From: Granulicella sp.
GTDB taxonomy: Bacteria > Acidobacteriota > Terriglobia > Terriglobales > Acidobacteriaceae
NCBI GenBank assembly: GCA_003142215.1
Contig: PLOT01000152.1
Coordinates: 1-38,360 of the forward strand
DNA length: 38,360 bases
Direction of reading: 5' to 3'
Position 1 is the first letter of the stretch; each line of letters starts with the position of its first letter. The position numbers were made by a program, and so were the translations under genes. Of the stretch, positions 17,509-25,521 are shown piece after piece. Below the pieces are notes generated by a model. The model searched no databases and was not told the DNA's origin. It worked only from the letters and a program-made list of their open reading frames with translations.

Positions 17509-17667
17509 ACCAAACGCCGCTATAAAGTGATCCAAATGACGCAATGGAGCGTCTTATCTACCAACAAGTAGATTAGGTTTCGGACGTAAAGACCGGCACA
17601 ACAAACTCAGGCGATTCGGGTTCAAATGCTCGAAGGACTTTGCACTCAAAAGGGAGTCATTAAAGAT

Positions 17668-18669
17668 ATGAACATCCACCGTAGTTTCTTCGGTATTGCG
17701 TGCCGCGCCGCGGCATTCAGCTTCCTGATGGCGGGAACAGCCTTGCTTGCGCAGACCACCTCCGCCGCATCGGCCGTGAAGGCGCCAGTTCTGCTGGCAT
17801 CCGAATCCGCTTCGGCAGACCTCACCACGGCGTCCAGTAGCTCCAGCAGCAGTTCGTCCTCTATGGACGCCGATGCAGCCGATTCCGGTGCCCGCTTCAA
17901 TCTCCTCGGCAGCACCCAGCCGCCGCCGCGCCGCCGCTACGGCCGGCCCAACTACTCCAGCGGCAACACCAACAAAGACGGCTCCGAGAAGTACACCTTC
18001 CTGGGCGGAATGGGCCTCTCCATGCCGATCGGCAACACCCATAAGTACGAGACGCCCAGCTATGGATTCCAGGTCGGCGGTGGACGCAACTTCAACAAGA
18101 CCACCGGCCTGCTGCTGCAATTCGATTACGACCACTTCGGCCTGCAGGGCGCTACGCTTGCCAACCAGACCTATCTCTACGACACCGGCTGCCCGGTAGG
18201 CTCCGTCGCAGCGGGTACATGTGGTGTATCGGGCCTCGACGGCAACAACCACGTCTGGTCGTTTACCCTGAACCCCACCTTCACTCTTCCCACCGAACGC
18301 TCGCTGGGTGCCTATGCGGTGGTCGGCGGCGGCTTCTATCACAAGGTCACCAACTTCACCGAGCCCACGGTCGAAGAGAGTTGCTATTACTACTGCGAGG
18401 AGTATGAGGCAAATGCGAACATCGACCACTACACCAGCAATGCAATCGGTGTGAATGGCGGCTTTGGCCTCACCTACAAGTTCTCCAAGTTCTCCAACGA
18501 GCGCTTATACATGGAAGCGCGCTATGTCTTCATCCCGAACTCACAGCGCTACGGCGTCACGGCCGCTGATTCCACAACCACCATCGAGAACTACGCCGGC
18601 TATAACTACTATCCGCAGAACAGCAACCGCACCACTTACATTCCGGTGAAGTTCGGCATCCGCTTCTAG
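17668..18669 (+). CDS. Outer-membrane beta-barrel protein
   Basis: Signal peptide MNIHRSFFGIACRAAAFSFLMAGTALLAQ, poly-Ser linker, alternating beta-strand pattern, terminal aromatic VKFGIRF. Confidence 0.75.
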   Translation: MNIHRSFFGIACRAAAFSFLMAGTALLAQTTSAASAVKAPVLLASESASADLTTASSSSSSSSSSMDADAADSGARFNLLGSTQPPPRRRYGRPNYSSGNTNKDGSEKYTFLGGMGLSMPIGNTHKYETPSYGFQVGGGRNFNKTTGLLLQFDYDHFGLQGATLANQTYLYDTGCPVGSVAAGTCGVSGLDGNNHVWSFTLNPTFTLPTERSLGAYAVVGGGFYHKVTNFTEPTVEESCYYYCEEYEANANIDHYTSNAIGVNGGFGLTYKFSKFSNERLYMEARYVFIPNSQRYGVTAADSTTTIENYAGYNYYPQNSNRTTYIPVKFGIRF

Positions 18670-18698
18670 GGCGTCTGCAACTCACTCGCAAACACGAC

Positions 18699-18724
18699 GA
18701 AGCCCGGCCAACCAGCCGGGCTTC
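18699..18724 (+). terminator. Hairpin GAAGCCCGGC-loop-GCCGGGCTTC downstream of the beta-barrel gene
   Basis: Perfect 10-bp stem; no strong T tract. Confidence 0.6.
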
Positions 18725-18769
18725 GCTGCGTTCGCCGCAGTGCATCCATGCGTCACTGGCAGGGCTGGG

Positions 18770-19189
18770 CTACGCAAGCCATGGATTGATGAGCTTGACG
18801 CCGCAGTGTTCAAAGTCGTCGACGTTCCTCGTAGCTACCGATGCGCCAGCCGCCAGAGCAATCGATGCAATCTGCGCATCGAGCGGTGCCATTGGAGTGC
18901 CGCGCCGCCGCTTATCCGCCAGCAGCCGCGCGTAGTGCCGCGCGGAGGCATCATCAAAGGGAAGTACCCTGCCACCAAGCGCAGTCTGAAAAATGATGCG
19001 AGACAATTCGCTGAGCCGCTCGCGGCGCTTGCCGTGAGGCAGCAGTTCCAGTCCGTAGAGGACTTCGGCAAGCGAAACAGACGTCGTAGCGAGAGAGCTG
19101 GGCTCTTGCCCAAGAAACCACGCCGATACGGTTGGGTCGGGCCGTTCCTTGCTCAGCTCGGAGATGACATTGGTATCGACGACGATCAC
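18770..19189 (-). CDS. PIN-domain toxin (VapC/FitB-like)
   Basis: MIVVDTNVISELSKERPDPTVSAWF...DAQIASIALAAGASVATRNVDDFEHCGVKLINPW. Confidence 0.93.
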   Translation of the reverse strand: MIVVDTNVISELSKERPDPTVSAWFLGQEPSSLATTSVSLAEVLYGLELLPHGKRRERLSELSRIIFQTALGGRVLPFDDASARHYARLLADKRRRGTPMAPLDAQIASIALAAGASVATRNVDDFEHCGVKLINPWLA

Positions 19190-19197
19190 GAGGCCGC

Positions 19198-19440
19198 CTA
19201 CCTGAAGTCGGGCGGTTCACGGCCCGGCTCACGCGGCGGAAGTTCCAGATCCAGCGGACCGTACTTGGCGACCGCGCGCCGAATCGTGTAGTACGGATGT
19301 TCCTCTGGCTCTCGGCCTGCACCCGCCTCTTCCAGAATGGCTCGCGCCTCGGCCTCCATCGAACGCCCATGCACGGCGGCGCGGATGCGGATGCTCTCCT
19401 TCACCGAGTCTTTGAGGTCGCGAATATGCAATGTCGCCAT
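19198..19440 (-). CDS. Ribbon-helix-helix antitoxin (FitA-like)
   Basis: MATLHIRDLKDSVKESIRIRAAVHGRSMEAEARAILEEA; directly upstream of the PIN toxin. Confidence 0.9.
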   Translation of the reverse strand: MATLHIRDLKDSVKESIRIRAAVHGRSMEAEARAILEEAGAGREPEEHPYYTIRRAVAKYGPLDLELPPREPGREPPDFR

Positions 19441-19446
19441 GCAAGC

Positions 19447-19467
19447 AATGCTAGCACTGCTAGCATT
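19447..19467. promoter_or_regulatory. Inverted repeat AATGCTAGC-ACT-GCTAGCATT, candidate FitAB-type operator
   Basis: Perfect 9-bp arms, 7 bp upstream of the antitoxin start. Confidence 0.7.
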
Positions 19468-19488
19468 CAGCCGCAACAGCATCCGGAT

Positions 19489-21111
19489 TCAGATCCCCAT
19501 CGGATAGGGCTTCTCGTGCATCTCCTGTGAGCCGCTGCCGGCGCGCTCGAAGAGCCCCTGAAACAGGCTCAGCAGTCCGGTGTACCAGTAGCCCAGCACG
19601 AAGAGAAACAGAAATGGGATGGTGAAGTAGTTCTCCGTCGTTATCGCGTACCAGATGGTCCACGCGAAGTAGGTTCCGAGCAGCAGCTCGATCCACGGCA
19701 CGATGCCCAGCCGCTTGCGGTAGACCTTGGCCTGGCTGGCCTCGCCCTTCTGCTTCACGCGGTACTTGGGCGTGCGCGCGAAGGCCGTCTTATAGCCGAA
19801 CAGAGCCTCCATGACCGCCTTGGTGTTGGTGATGGTCAGCCCGACGCCCAGCGCCAGCAGAAACGGAATATACAGAAACGTCTTGTACCAGGTCTTTGGA
19901 AACAGTTCCTTCTGGCTGACCAGATAGAAGGTGGAGACCGACATCGTGCTGGCGATAAACAGCGGCAGGTCGATCAGCAGCATCTGGATGTATCCCTGCC
20001 AACTGCGGATAATCATCGCCGGCATCAGCAGCACGCTGAGCACGATCATCAGCGGGTAGCTGATGTTCGCCGTCAGGTGGCACCACGCCTGGACCTTGGT
20101 CTCAAACGGCACGTCGCTCTTCATCACCCGCGGCAGGATCTTCTTGCCGGTCTGGATCAGCCCCTTGGCCCAGCGCGCCTGCTGCGTCTTGAAGGCGGTC
20201 ATCTCGATGGGCAGCTCGGCCGGGCACTCCACGTCCTGCAGGTATTTAAACTTCCATCCCGCCATCTGCACGCGATAGCTCAGGTCGGTGTCCTCGGTCA
20301 GCGTATCGTGCTGCCATCCTCCGCCGTCGCTGATCGCCACGCGCCGCCAGACGCCCGCCGTGCCGTTGAAGTTGAAGAAGACGCCGGAGCGCGAGCGTCC
20401 GCCGTGCTCCAGCACGAAGTGGCCGTCCAGCAGGATTGCCTCCACCTGGGTCATGAAGCTGTAGTTGCGGTTCAGGTGCGTCCAGCGGGTCTGCACCATG
20501 CCGATGCCCGGTTCGGCGAAGTGGTCCACCACCTTCATCAGCCAGTCCGGCGCGGGGACGAAGTCGGCGTCGAAGATAGCGACCAGCTCGCCGCGCGCCA
20601 CCTTCAGCCCCTCGTCCAGCGCGCCCGCCTTGTATCCATGGCGATTCGTCCGATGCAGATGCACGATGGGCTGCGGCGCCATCCCCGCAAAGCCGTGCGC
20701 GTAGCGCTGAACGATCTCTTCGGCCACCTGCACCGTCTCGTCGGTCGAGTCGTCCAGCAACTGGATCTCGAAGCGGTCGCGCGGATACTCGATCCGGCAG
20801 ACCGCGTCGATCAGGCGGTCGATCACGAACTGCTCGTTGTAGATGGGAAGCTGCACGGTGACAAACGGCAGCTCGCCCGAGGCAAACCGGCCTCCCGGCT
20901 CGTTCCACTTGGCCGCATTCTTCTTGTTTCGGTAGTAGAGCCACACCAACTGGTAGCGATGGATTCCGTAGAACGCCAGAATCACCATGACGACGAAGTA
21001 GGGAATCAGGATCGCCAGATCGAAGCCGTTCCAGCGGTAGAGGCCGCGGAAGGTGTGGTCGCCATAGTGCGTGTGCAGATAGTGGCCAAAGCCCTTCGAG
21101 GCCAGAAACAT
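19489..21111 (-). CDS. Membrane glycosyltransferase family 2 (CESA-like)
   Basis: VTVQLPIYNEQFVIDRLIDAV, DDSTDET, DADFVP, TEDTDLSYR, QQARWAKG, multiple TMs. Confidence 0.9.
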   Translation of the reverse strand: MFLASKGFGHYLHTHYGDHTFRGLYRWNGFDLAILIPYFVVMVILAFYGIHRYQLVWLYYRNKKNAAKWNEPGGRFASGELPFVTVQLPIYNEQFVIDRLIDAVCRIEYPRDRFEIQLLDDSTDETVQVAEEIVQRYAHGFAGMAPQPIVHLHRTNRHGYKAGALDEGLKVARGELVAIFDADFVPAPDWLMKVVDHFAEPGIGMVQTRWTHLNRNYSFMTQVEAILLDGHFVLEHGGRSRSGVFFNFNGTAGVWRRVAISDGGGWQHDTLTEDTDLSYRVQMAGWKFKYLQDVECPAELPIEMTAFKTQQARWAKGLIQTGKKILPRVMKSDVPFETKVQAWCHLTANISYPLMIVLSVLLMPAMIIRSWQGYIQMLLIDLPLFIASTMSVSTFYLVSQKELFPKTWYKTFLYIPFLLALGVGLTITNTKAVMEALFGYKTAFARTPKYRVKQKGEASQAKVYRKRLGIVPWIELLLGTYFAWTIWYAITTENYFTIPFLFLFVLGYWYTGLLSLFQGLFERAGSGSQEMHEKPYPMGI

Positions 21112-21202
21112 GGCCGGAAGAGCGTGCAGATTGTTGAGAAATGAGAGCAGAACAAGACTCCGCAGTAAGGTTTTCCGTCCGAGACGATTCTACGCGAAGC
21201 CG

Positions 21203-21628
21203 CTATTCCGGGAGACGATCTTCATACTGAGCCAGAAAATCCTTGGGGTTGATGACGAATACATGCGAGATTGTCTTGAAGTACAGATGGGAGAAGTGGT
21301 TCTTGTCTCCGGTAATTAGATAGTCGGCGCTGGCACCGATCGCAGTGGCCAGTATCTGCCGATCTTTTGCAACCAGTTTGACATGCAGTGGAATGAGACG
21401 AACATCCGAATCGCTAACGATTTCCATCTGCGAAAGAAGGTTCATCAGTCGCGCCTCGTGATCGGAAGATCTAATATTTCTCGTGATTTCACCAATGACA
21501 TATTGCGAGACCACAAGCGTGACTCCGTGAAGCCGCCAGAGATCAAGAAAATCGGAGTCATCTTTGAGCGATGCCGAGAACAGGACGTTCGAATCCAGAT
21601 AGACGCGCAAGTGAGTTCGATCAGGCAC
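21203..21628 (-). CDS. PIN-domain protein (putative toxin)
   Basis: LRVYLDSNVLFSASLKDDSDFLDLW...AKDRQILATAIGASADYLITGDKNHF. Confidence 0.85.
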   Translation of the reverse strand: MPDRTHLRVYLDSNVLFSASLKDDSDFLDLWRLHGVTLVVSQYVIGEITRNIRSSDHEARLMNLLSQMEIVSDSDVRLIPLHVKLVAKDRQILATAIGASADYLITGDKNHFSHLYFKTISHVFVINPKDFLAQYEDRLPE

Positions 21629-21998
21629 TGCGCTCCTCTTGAAGTAACTCCATCCGCCGTCGCTTCAGATGCGCACGCCATTCAGATTGCGCTGGCAATC
21701 CGTCGCGATGGTTCGGCTCCAGTCCCTTGATCTGCGTAGGGTCGACACCCATCTGCAAGACATCCGGAAGATTTCTGTCCCATTCTTCCTTCGTCATCGA
21801 GTTGATCAGGATGAAGTACGCCGTCTCTTCCGGCGACCAGACCTCCGGCTCGTAGACGAACGCTGGCCGAATGCGAATCTCGCCATCCCTGGCCTCGGTC
21901 ACCAGCAGCGATCCATCCCCCAGCCCAAACTGCTTGCGCAGCTTCACCGGCAGCACAATCGTGCCGCGCTTGCCCATCTTGATCGTGGTCGTCGCCAT
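21621..21998 (-). CDS. SpoVT/AbrB-family antitoxin
   Basis: MATTTIKMGKRGTIVLPVKLRKQFGLGDGSLLVTEARDGEIRIRP; overlaps the PIN gene by 8 nt. Confidence 0.9.
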   Translation of the reverse strand: MATTTIKMGKRGTIVLPVKLRKQFGLGDGSLLVTEARDGEIRIRPAFVYEPEVWSPEETAYFILINSMTKEEWDRNLPDVLQMGVDPTQIKGLEPNHRDGLPAQSEWRAHLKRRRMELLQEERSA

Positions 21999-22020
21999 TC
22001 TTCCGATCCTCTGATTATCA

Positions 22021-22043
22021 GAATATCAGAAATTTTGATATTC
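22021..22043. promoter_or_regulatory. Inverted repeat GAATATCA-(7)-TGATATTC, candidate operator of the AbrB/PIN module
   Basis: Perfect 8-bp arms upstream of the AbrB gene. Confidence 0.6.
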
Positions 22044-22098
22044 AGATTAATCGATGTGTTTTGGGTGTCACAATGAACGCTTGACTGAATCGTATGCA

Positions 22099-22110
22099 AT
22101 GTATATACAT
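22099..22110. promoter_or_regulatory. Perfect palindrome ATGTATATACAT, candidate BrnTA operator
   Basis: 12-bp palindrome 5 bp upstream of the brnT GTG start. Confidence 0.5.
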
Positions 22111-22115
22111 GAATT

Positions 22116-22415
22116 GTGGACGTTCTCTTCCTCTATCGCGGCCAAACCTTCCTCTGGGACGGACGCAAGGCGATTGAGAATCGCACGAAGCACAGACTCA
22201 CATTCGAGACAGCCTGCGAAGCCTTCTTCGACCCCGCGTTTCTCACCGAGGACGCGAGCGTCGAAGAAGAATCCCGCATGGCATTGATTGGAACAAATAT
22301 TCAGGAAGACTTGCTTTACGTCGTTCACCTTGAGCGGGAAGAGTCGCAGATCAGACTTATTTCAGCCAGAGAGGCGACAAAGCGAGAAAGGAGACTCTAT
22401 GAGGACGGCTGCTGA
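22116..22415 (+). CDS. brnT: BrnT family toxin
   Basis: FLWDGRKAIENRTKHRLTFETACEAFFDP...RLISAREATKRERRLYE. Confidence 0.92.
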   Translation: MDVLFLYRGQTFLWDGRKAIENRTKHRLTFETACEAFFDPAFLTEDASVEEESRMALIGTNIQEDLLYVVHLEREESQIRLISAREATKRERRLYEDGC

Positions 22416-22695
22416 ACGAATGAGAGAAAGATTGGGCAAGGAGCGTGTGATGACTTCAATCAGTCTCCGTATCCCTGAGAATGTCATCGAAGACTTGAAA
22501 GAGATTGCTCCAAGTCTGGGCTTCTCCGGGTACCAGGGACTCATCAAGGCATACATCAGCAAGGGCCTGCGCAAGGATCTGGAGAAACTCGAAGGCTCGC
22601 AGGTGCAGGCCATCACAGAGAGTCTGCGCAAACAGGGCGTCGCCGACGAACTCATCTCCGCCGCCATCGCCGACGCTGGGTTGAAGACGGCGTAG
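22399..22695 (+). CDS. brnA: BrnA-like (RHH/CopG) antitoxin
   Basis: ISLRIPENVIEDLKEIAPSLGFSGYQGLIKAYISKGLRKDLE; overlaps brnT. Confidence 0.85.
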   Translation: MRTAAERMRERLGKERVMTSISLRIPENVIEDLKEIAPSLGFSGYQGLIKAYISKGLRKDLEKLEGSQVQAITESLRKQGVADELISAAIADAGLKTA

Positions 22696-22703
22696 ATCGA
22701 GAG

Positions 22704-23702
22704 CTAATTCAGGAACATCGTGCGGTAGGGGGTGTCTCGCTGGACGGGCTGGAAGCCGGCGTCGCGGATGATGCGGCGGATGTCTTCCTCCGTGGCGTGG
22801 TTCGTGGCGGCTGCGGCATTCTCGCCAAAGCCAGCCTTTGCGCCGATTCCCTGCGGAGTGACCGAGCCTGCGTCGTTGGCGCCAAATCGCAGGCCCATCT
22901 GCAGCACCTTCAATCCCTGCGCCCCACCGCTCCATTGCACATTCTCGATGTTGTCGAGGAAGACGCGCGCAACCGCCAGGTTCTTCAACTGCTCGACCGC
23001 GGTCACGGCATCCAGCTCGCGCCCGCTTGCGGCCTCGGCAGCCACGGGGACGAAGGCCGCAAATCCGCCCGTCTCCTCCTGCAACTGCCGCACCGCCGCC
23101 AGGAGATCGACGCGCTGCTCCGTAGTCTCGCCCGCGCCGAATCGCAGCGTCGCCACGGTCCGCAATCCCAGCCCATGCGCCGCGCGATGCACCGCAATCC
23201 ACTCGGCCCCGCTGCATTGCGTCTGTGCGTCATCTCTGGTGATTGAATCCAGCCCCGCGTCGCCGAGGCGCGCAATCGTCTGGCGCAGATCCAGTCCGCA
23301 GCCTGCGGCCAGCGCCACAATCTCCGTCGCCGATGGCCCTTCGATCCACAGCGCGGGAAAGCGCCGCCGAATGCCGCGGACAAATGCCTCGAAACTCCCG
23401 ATGCTGCTTGCCTTCGACTGGGAGCCGGGCCCGCCAACTCCGCCACGAAGGCGCACGCCGGTCGAGCCCAGTTCGACCGTCCCGGCGATTTTTTTGTAGA
23501 GTCCATCCAGCGAAGCCTCGCCCGCATTGCCCTCTACGCGCGCGCCTGTCGCCAGTGCAGCGCAGTCGATCGCGCCTTCGATGGCGTAGCTGACCACGCC
23601 CTCGGGATGCAGCCTGCGGCGCACGGCGTCGGCCTCCATGCCGATGCCGATCAGGTCGTCGCTCTGGAAGCACTCCAGAGCCTCGTTGTGGCTGATTCCC
23701 AT
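22704..23702 (-). CDS. MqnC/CofH-like radical-SAM homologue lacking the CxxxCxxC cluster motif
   Basis: Similar to MqnC in many segments (ALECFQSDDLIGIGMEADAVRRRLHPEGVVSY; AHGLGLRTVATLRFGAGETTEQRVDLLAAVRQLQEETGGFAAFVP; RVFLDNIENVQWS; GLRFGANDAGSV; IRDAGFQPVQRDTPY) but without the cysteine motif. Confidence 0.8.
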   Translation of the reverse strand: MGISHNEALECFQSDDLIGIGMEADAVRRRLHPEGVVSYAIEGAIDCAALATGARVEGNAGEASLDGLYKKIAGTVELGSTGVRLRGGVGGPGSQSKASSIGSFEAFVRGIRRRFPALWIEGPSATEIVALAAGCGLDLRQTIARLGDAGLDSITRDDAQTQCSGAEWIAVHRAAHGLGLRTVATLRFGAGETTEQRVDLLAAVRQLQEETGGFAAFVPVAAEAASGRELDAVTAVEQLKNLAVARVFLDNIENVQWSGGAQGLKVLQMGLRFGANDAGSVTPQGIGAKAGFGENAAAATNHATEEDIRRIIRDAGFQPVQRDTPYRTMFLN

Positions 23703-23706
23703 GTTT

Positions 23707-24198
23707 CTATTCTACGGGCGCAGATGCCGCCGCACCGGACGAGGCCGTACGCCGCTTCCGCCATTCCAGCAGCAGGGCCACAGCGCTCAGCAGGAAGATC
23801 GCTGCGATGATCCCCTGCGACCAGACGCAGTAGATGCACCAAAGCTCCAGGATGTAGGCCTCGATGTAGCTGAGAAACGCAGCGAAGAAGAAGCCCGCCT
23901 GGGCCAGCTCGAAGACCAGACCCATCCGTCCCATCAGCGCCAGGATCGCGATCAAGGTGTACGCCGCAATGCCGAGGGCCGCCACCGGGACATGCGGCAC
24001 GCCCGTCTGCACTCCCATCATCTCGTCGGTCGTCTTGGGCAGAAGCCAGGAGAAGCGGCTGTGGCCCACGGTGCCGCAGTCCCAGTGCTCGCTGACCGCG
24101 CAGGGAGGCGCCGCGTTGCGGTCCATCAGGTGAACGTGCAGCGCCATCGAGCTGACCGCGATGCCCGCCACTGCCAGTAATGCAATCAGATATTTCAT
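23707..24198 (-). CDS. Vitamin K epoxide reductase (VKOR) family protein
   Basis: WDCGTVGHSRFS loop, WCIYCVWSQ redox CxxC, four TM helices; ends 5 nt before the MqnC-like start. Confidence 0.9.
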   Translation of the reverse strand: MKYLIALLAVAGIAVSSMALHVHLMDRNAAPPCAVSEHWDCGTVGHSRFSWLLPKTTDEMMGVQTGVPHVPVAALGIAAYTLIAILALMGRMGLVFELAQAGFFFAAFLSYIEAYILELWCIYCVWSQGIIAAIFLLSAVALLLEWRKRRTASSGAAASAPVE

Positions 24199-24457
24199 GC
24201 ACTCCATCTTAGAGCATCCCGCCTGTTCCTATCCTCCGGAAGAGTCCCAGGAGGGCCGCTTTTTCTGGGAAAAAACGGCGCGCGGTTCGCCTGCTTGGCA
24301 TCCAACAGGAGAGATGCGCAACTTTGAGCGCGCCGCGGCGTTCCTGGCATTGCCGGTGAAAGTGCTTCGATTTTTCTGCAACCGGCTCATCTTTGCGCGC
24401 CACGCTCCGATAACACAATCTGGAACGCTGAAGCAATCCAGGGTTCCGAGGCTTGCA

Positions 24458-24865
24458 ATGAACACCAACCAACTTGCGGACGACCCCATCGTGACCGCCA
24501 AAGACGCCATCGTCAGCCACATGCGGTGGAAGATCACGCTGCAGTTGGCCATCGCGCTGAATGAGCCGCTCAGCCCCAGCGCCATCCGCGCCATCCAGCA
24601 TTCGGAGGAATGTCCCATCGGCAGATGGCTTGTCTCGCAACACACCTTGAGCATTCGCAATACAGCGGAGTACCGCGACCTGGCCGCCCGGCACGAGGAG
24701 ATCCATCGCGAGGTGGCCCAGATCGCCTCCTTGATCAACAACCGGAAGTACGGGGCCGCCCGGCGTGCGCTCGATCCGAACAGCAGCTTCCGGCGGGCGT
24801 CGCAGGCCATGGCCAGCGCGATCATGGCGCTCGATAGCATCCAGACGATTGCAATCGCAAGCTGA
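24458..24865 (+). CDS. Stand-alone CZB (chemoreceptor zinc-binding) domain protein, copy 1
   Basis: HMRWKITLQL...EECPIGRWLV...ARHEEIHREV matches the His/Cys/His/His CZB pattern. Confidence 0.75.
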   Translation: MNTNQLADDPIVTAKDAIVSHMRWKITLQLAIALNEPLSPSAIRAIQHSEECPIGRWLVSQHTLSIRNTAEYRDLAARHEEIHREVAQIASLINNRKYGAARRALDPNSSFRRASQAMASAIMALDSIQTIAIAS

Positions 24866-25001
24866 TCGCCCGCCGCATCCATCCCATCCGCCCCGCGCTC
24901 GCGCGCCTGCTCAGAATCTTCCGCCGACTCATCTTTCCGCGCCTGGCTCCGATAAACCAATCTGGAACGCTGAAGCAAATCCTGTGTTCCCACGGTTTGA
25001 A

Positions 25002-25409
25002 ATGACCAACAAGAGTCCCGTGGACGTCCCCATCGTGACCGCCAAAGACGCCATTGCCCACCACATGCGTTGGAGGATCACACTGCAGTTGGCTGTCACC
25101 ATGCATGAGCCGCTCAGCCCCGGCGCCACCCGCGCCATCCAGCATCTGGAGGAGTGTTCCATCGGAAAATGGCTTGTTTCGCAACACACCTCGAGCATCC
25201 GCAACACGCCGGAGTATCGCGACCTGGTCGCCTGCCACGAGCAGTTCCATCGCGTGATGAACCAGATCGCATTCGCCATCAACCGTGGGGATTACGAAGC
25301 TGCTGGGCAGGCGCTGGCTGCGGGCAGCAACTTCCGCAAGGCGGCACAGGCCATCGCCAGCGCGATGATGGCGCTCGATAGCATCCAGACGATTGCAATC
25401 GCAAGCTGA
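25002..25409 (+). CDS. Stand-alone CZB domain protein, copy 2
   Basis: HMRWRITLQL...EECSIGKWLV...ACHEQFHRVM. Confidence 0.75.
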   Translation: MTNKSPVDVPIVTAKDAIAHHMRWRITLQLAVTMHEPLSPGATRAIQHLEECSIGKWLVSQHTSSIRNTPEYRDLVACHEQFHRVMNQIAFAINRGDYEAAGQALAAGSNFRKAAQAIASAMMALDSIQTIAIAS

Positions 25410-25521
25410 TCGCCCGCCGCATCCATCCCATCTATGCCGTCCGCTTATCCATCCCATCCGTTCCCCGCGCCCACCGGGCCAATCAGACCTCTTCCGCTTC
25501 CGCTACACTGGGAAGTAGATA

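Larger units (their letters stand above)
24386..25432. repeat. Tandem duplication of a ~503-505 bp unit (24386-24888 and 24928-25432), each with a CZB-type gene and conserved flanks
   Basis: Shared upstream block (ctccgataa..caatctggaacgctgaagcaa) and shared downstream block (gcgctcgatagcatccagacgattgcaatcgcaagctgatcgcccgccgcatccatcccatc). Confidence 0.85.

Noticed and set aside
15040-17544. 834-aa minus-strand ORF opposite rne
   Set aside because: Antisense artefact of high-GC codon usage; the plus strand encodes an unmistakable RNase E/G.
20077-21144. 355-aa plus-strand ORF opposite the glycosyltransferase
   Set aside because: Antisense shadow ORF; the minus strand has recognisable GT2 motifs.
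24161-24457. N-terminal extension of the first CZB ORF
   Set aside because: The duplicated unit shows the upstream region is conserved as DNA but falls in different reading frames, so it is non-coding leader sequence.
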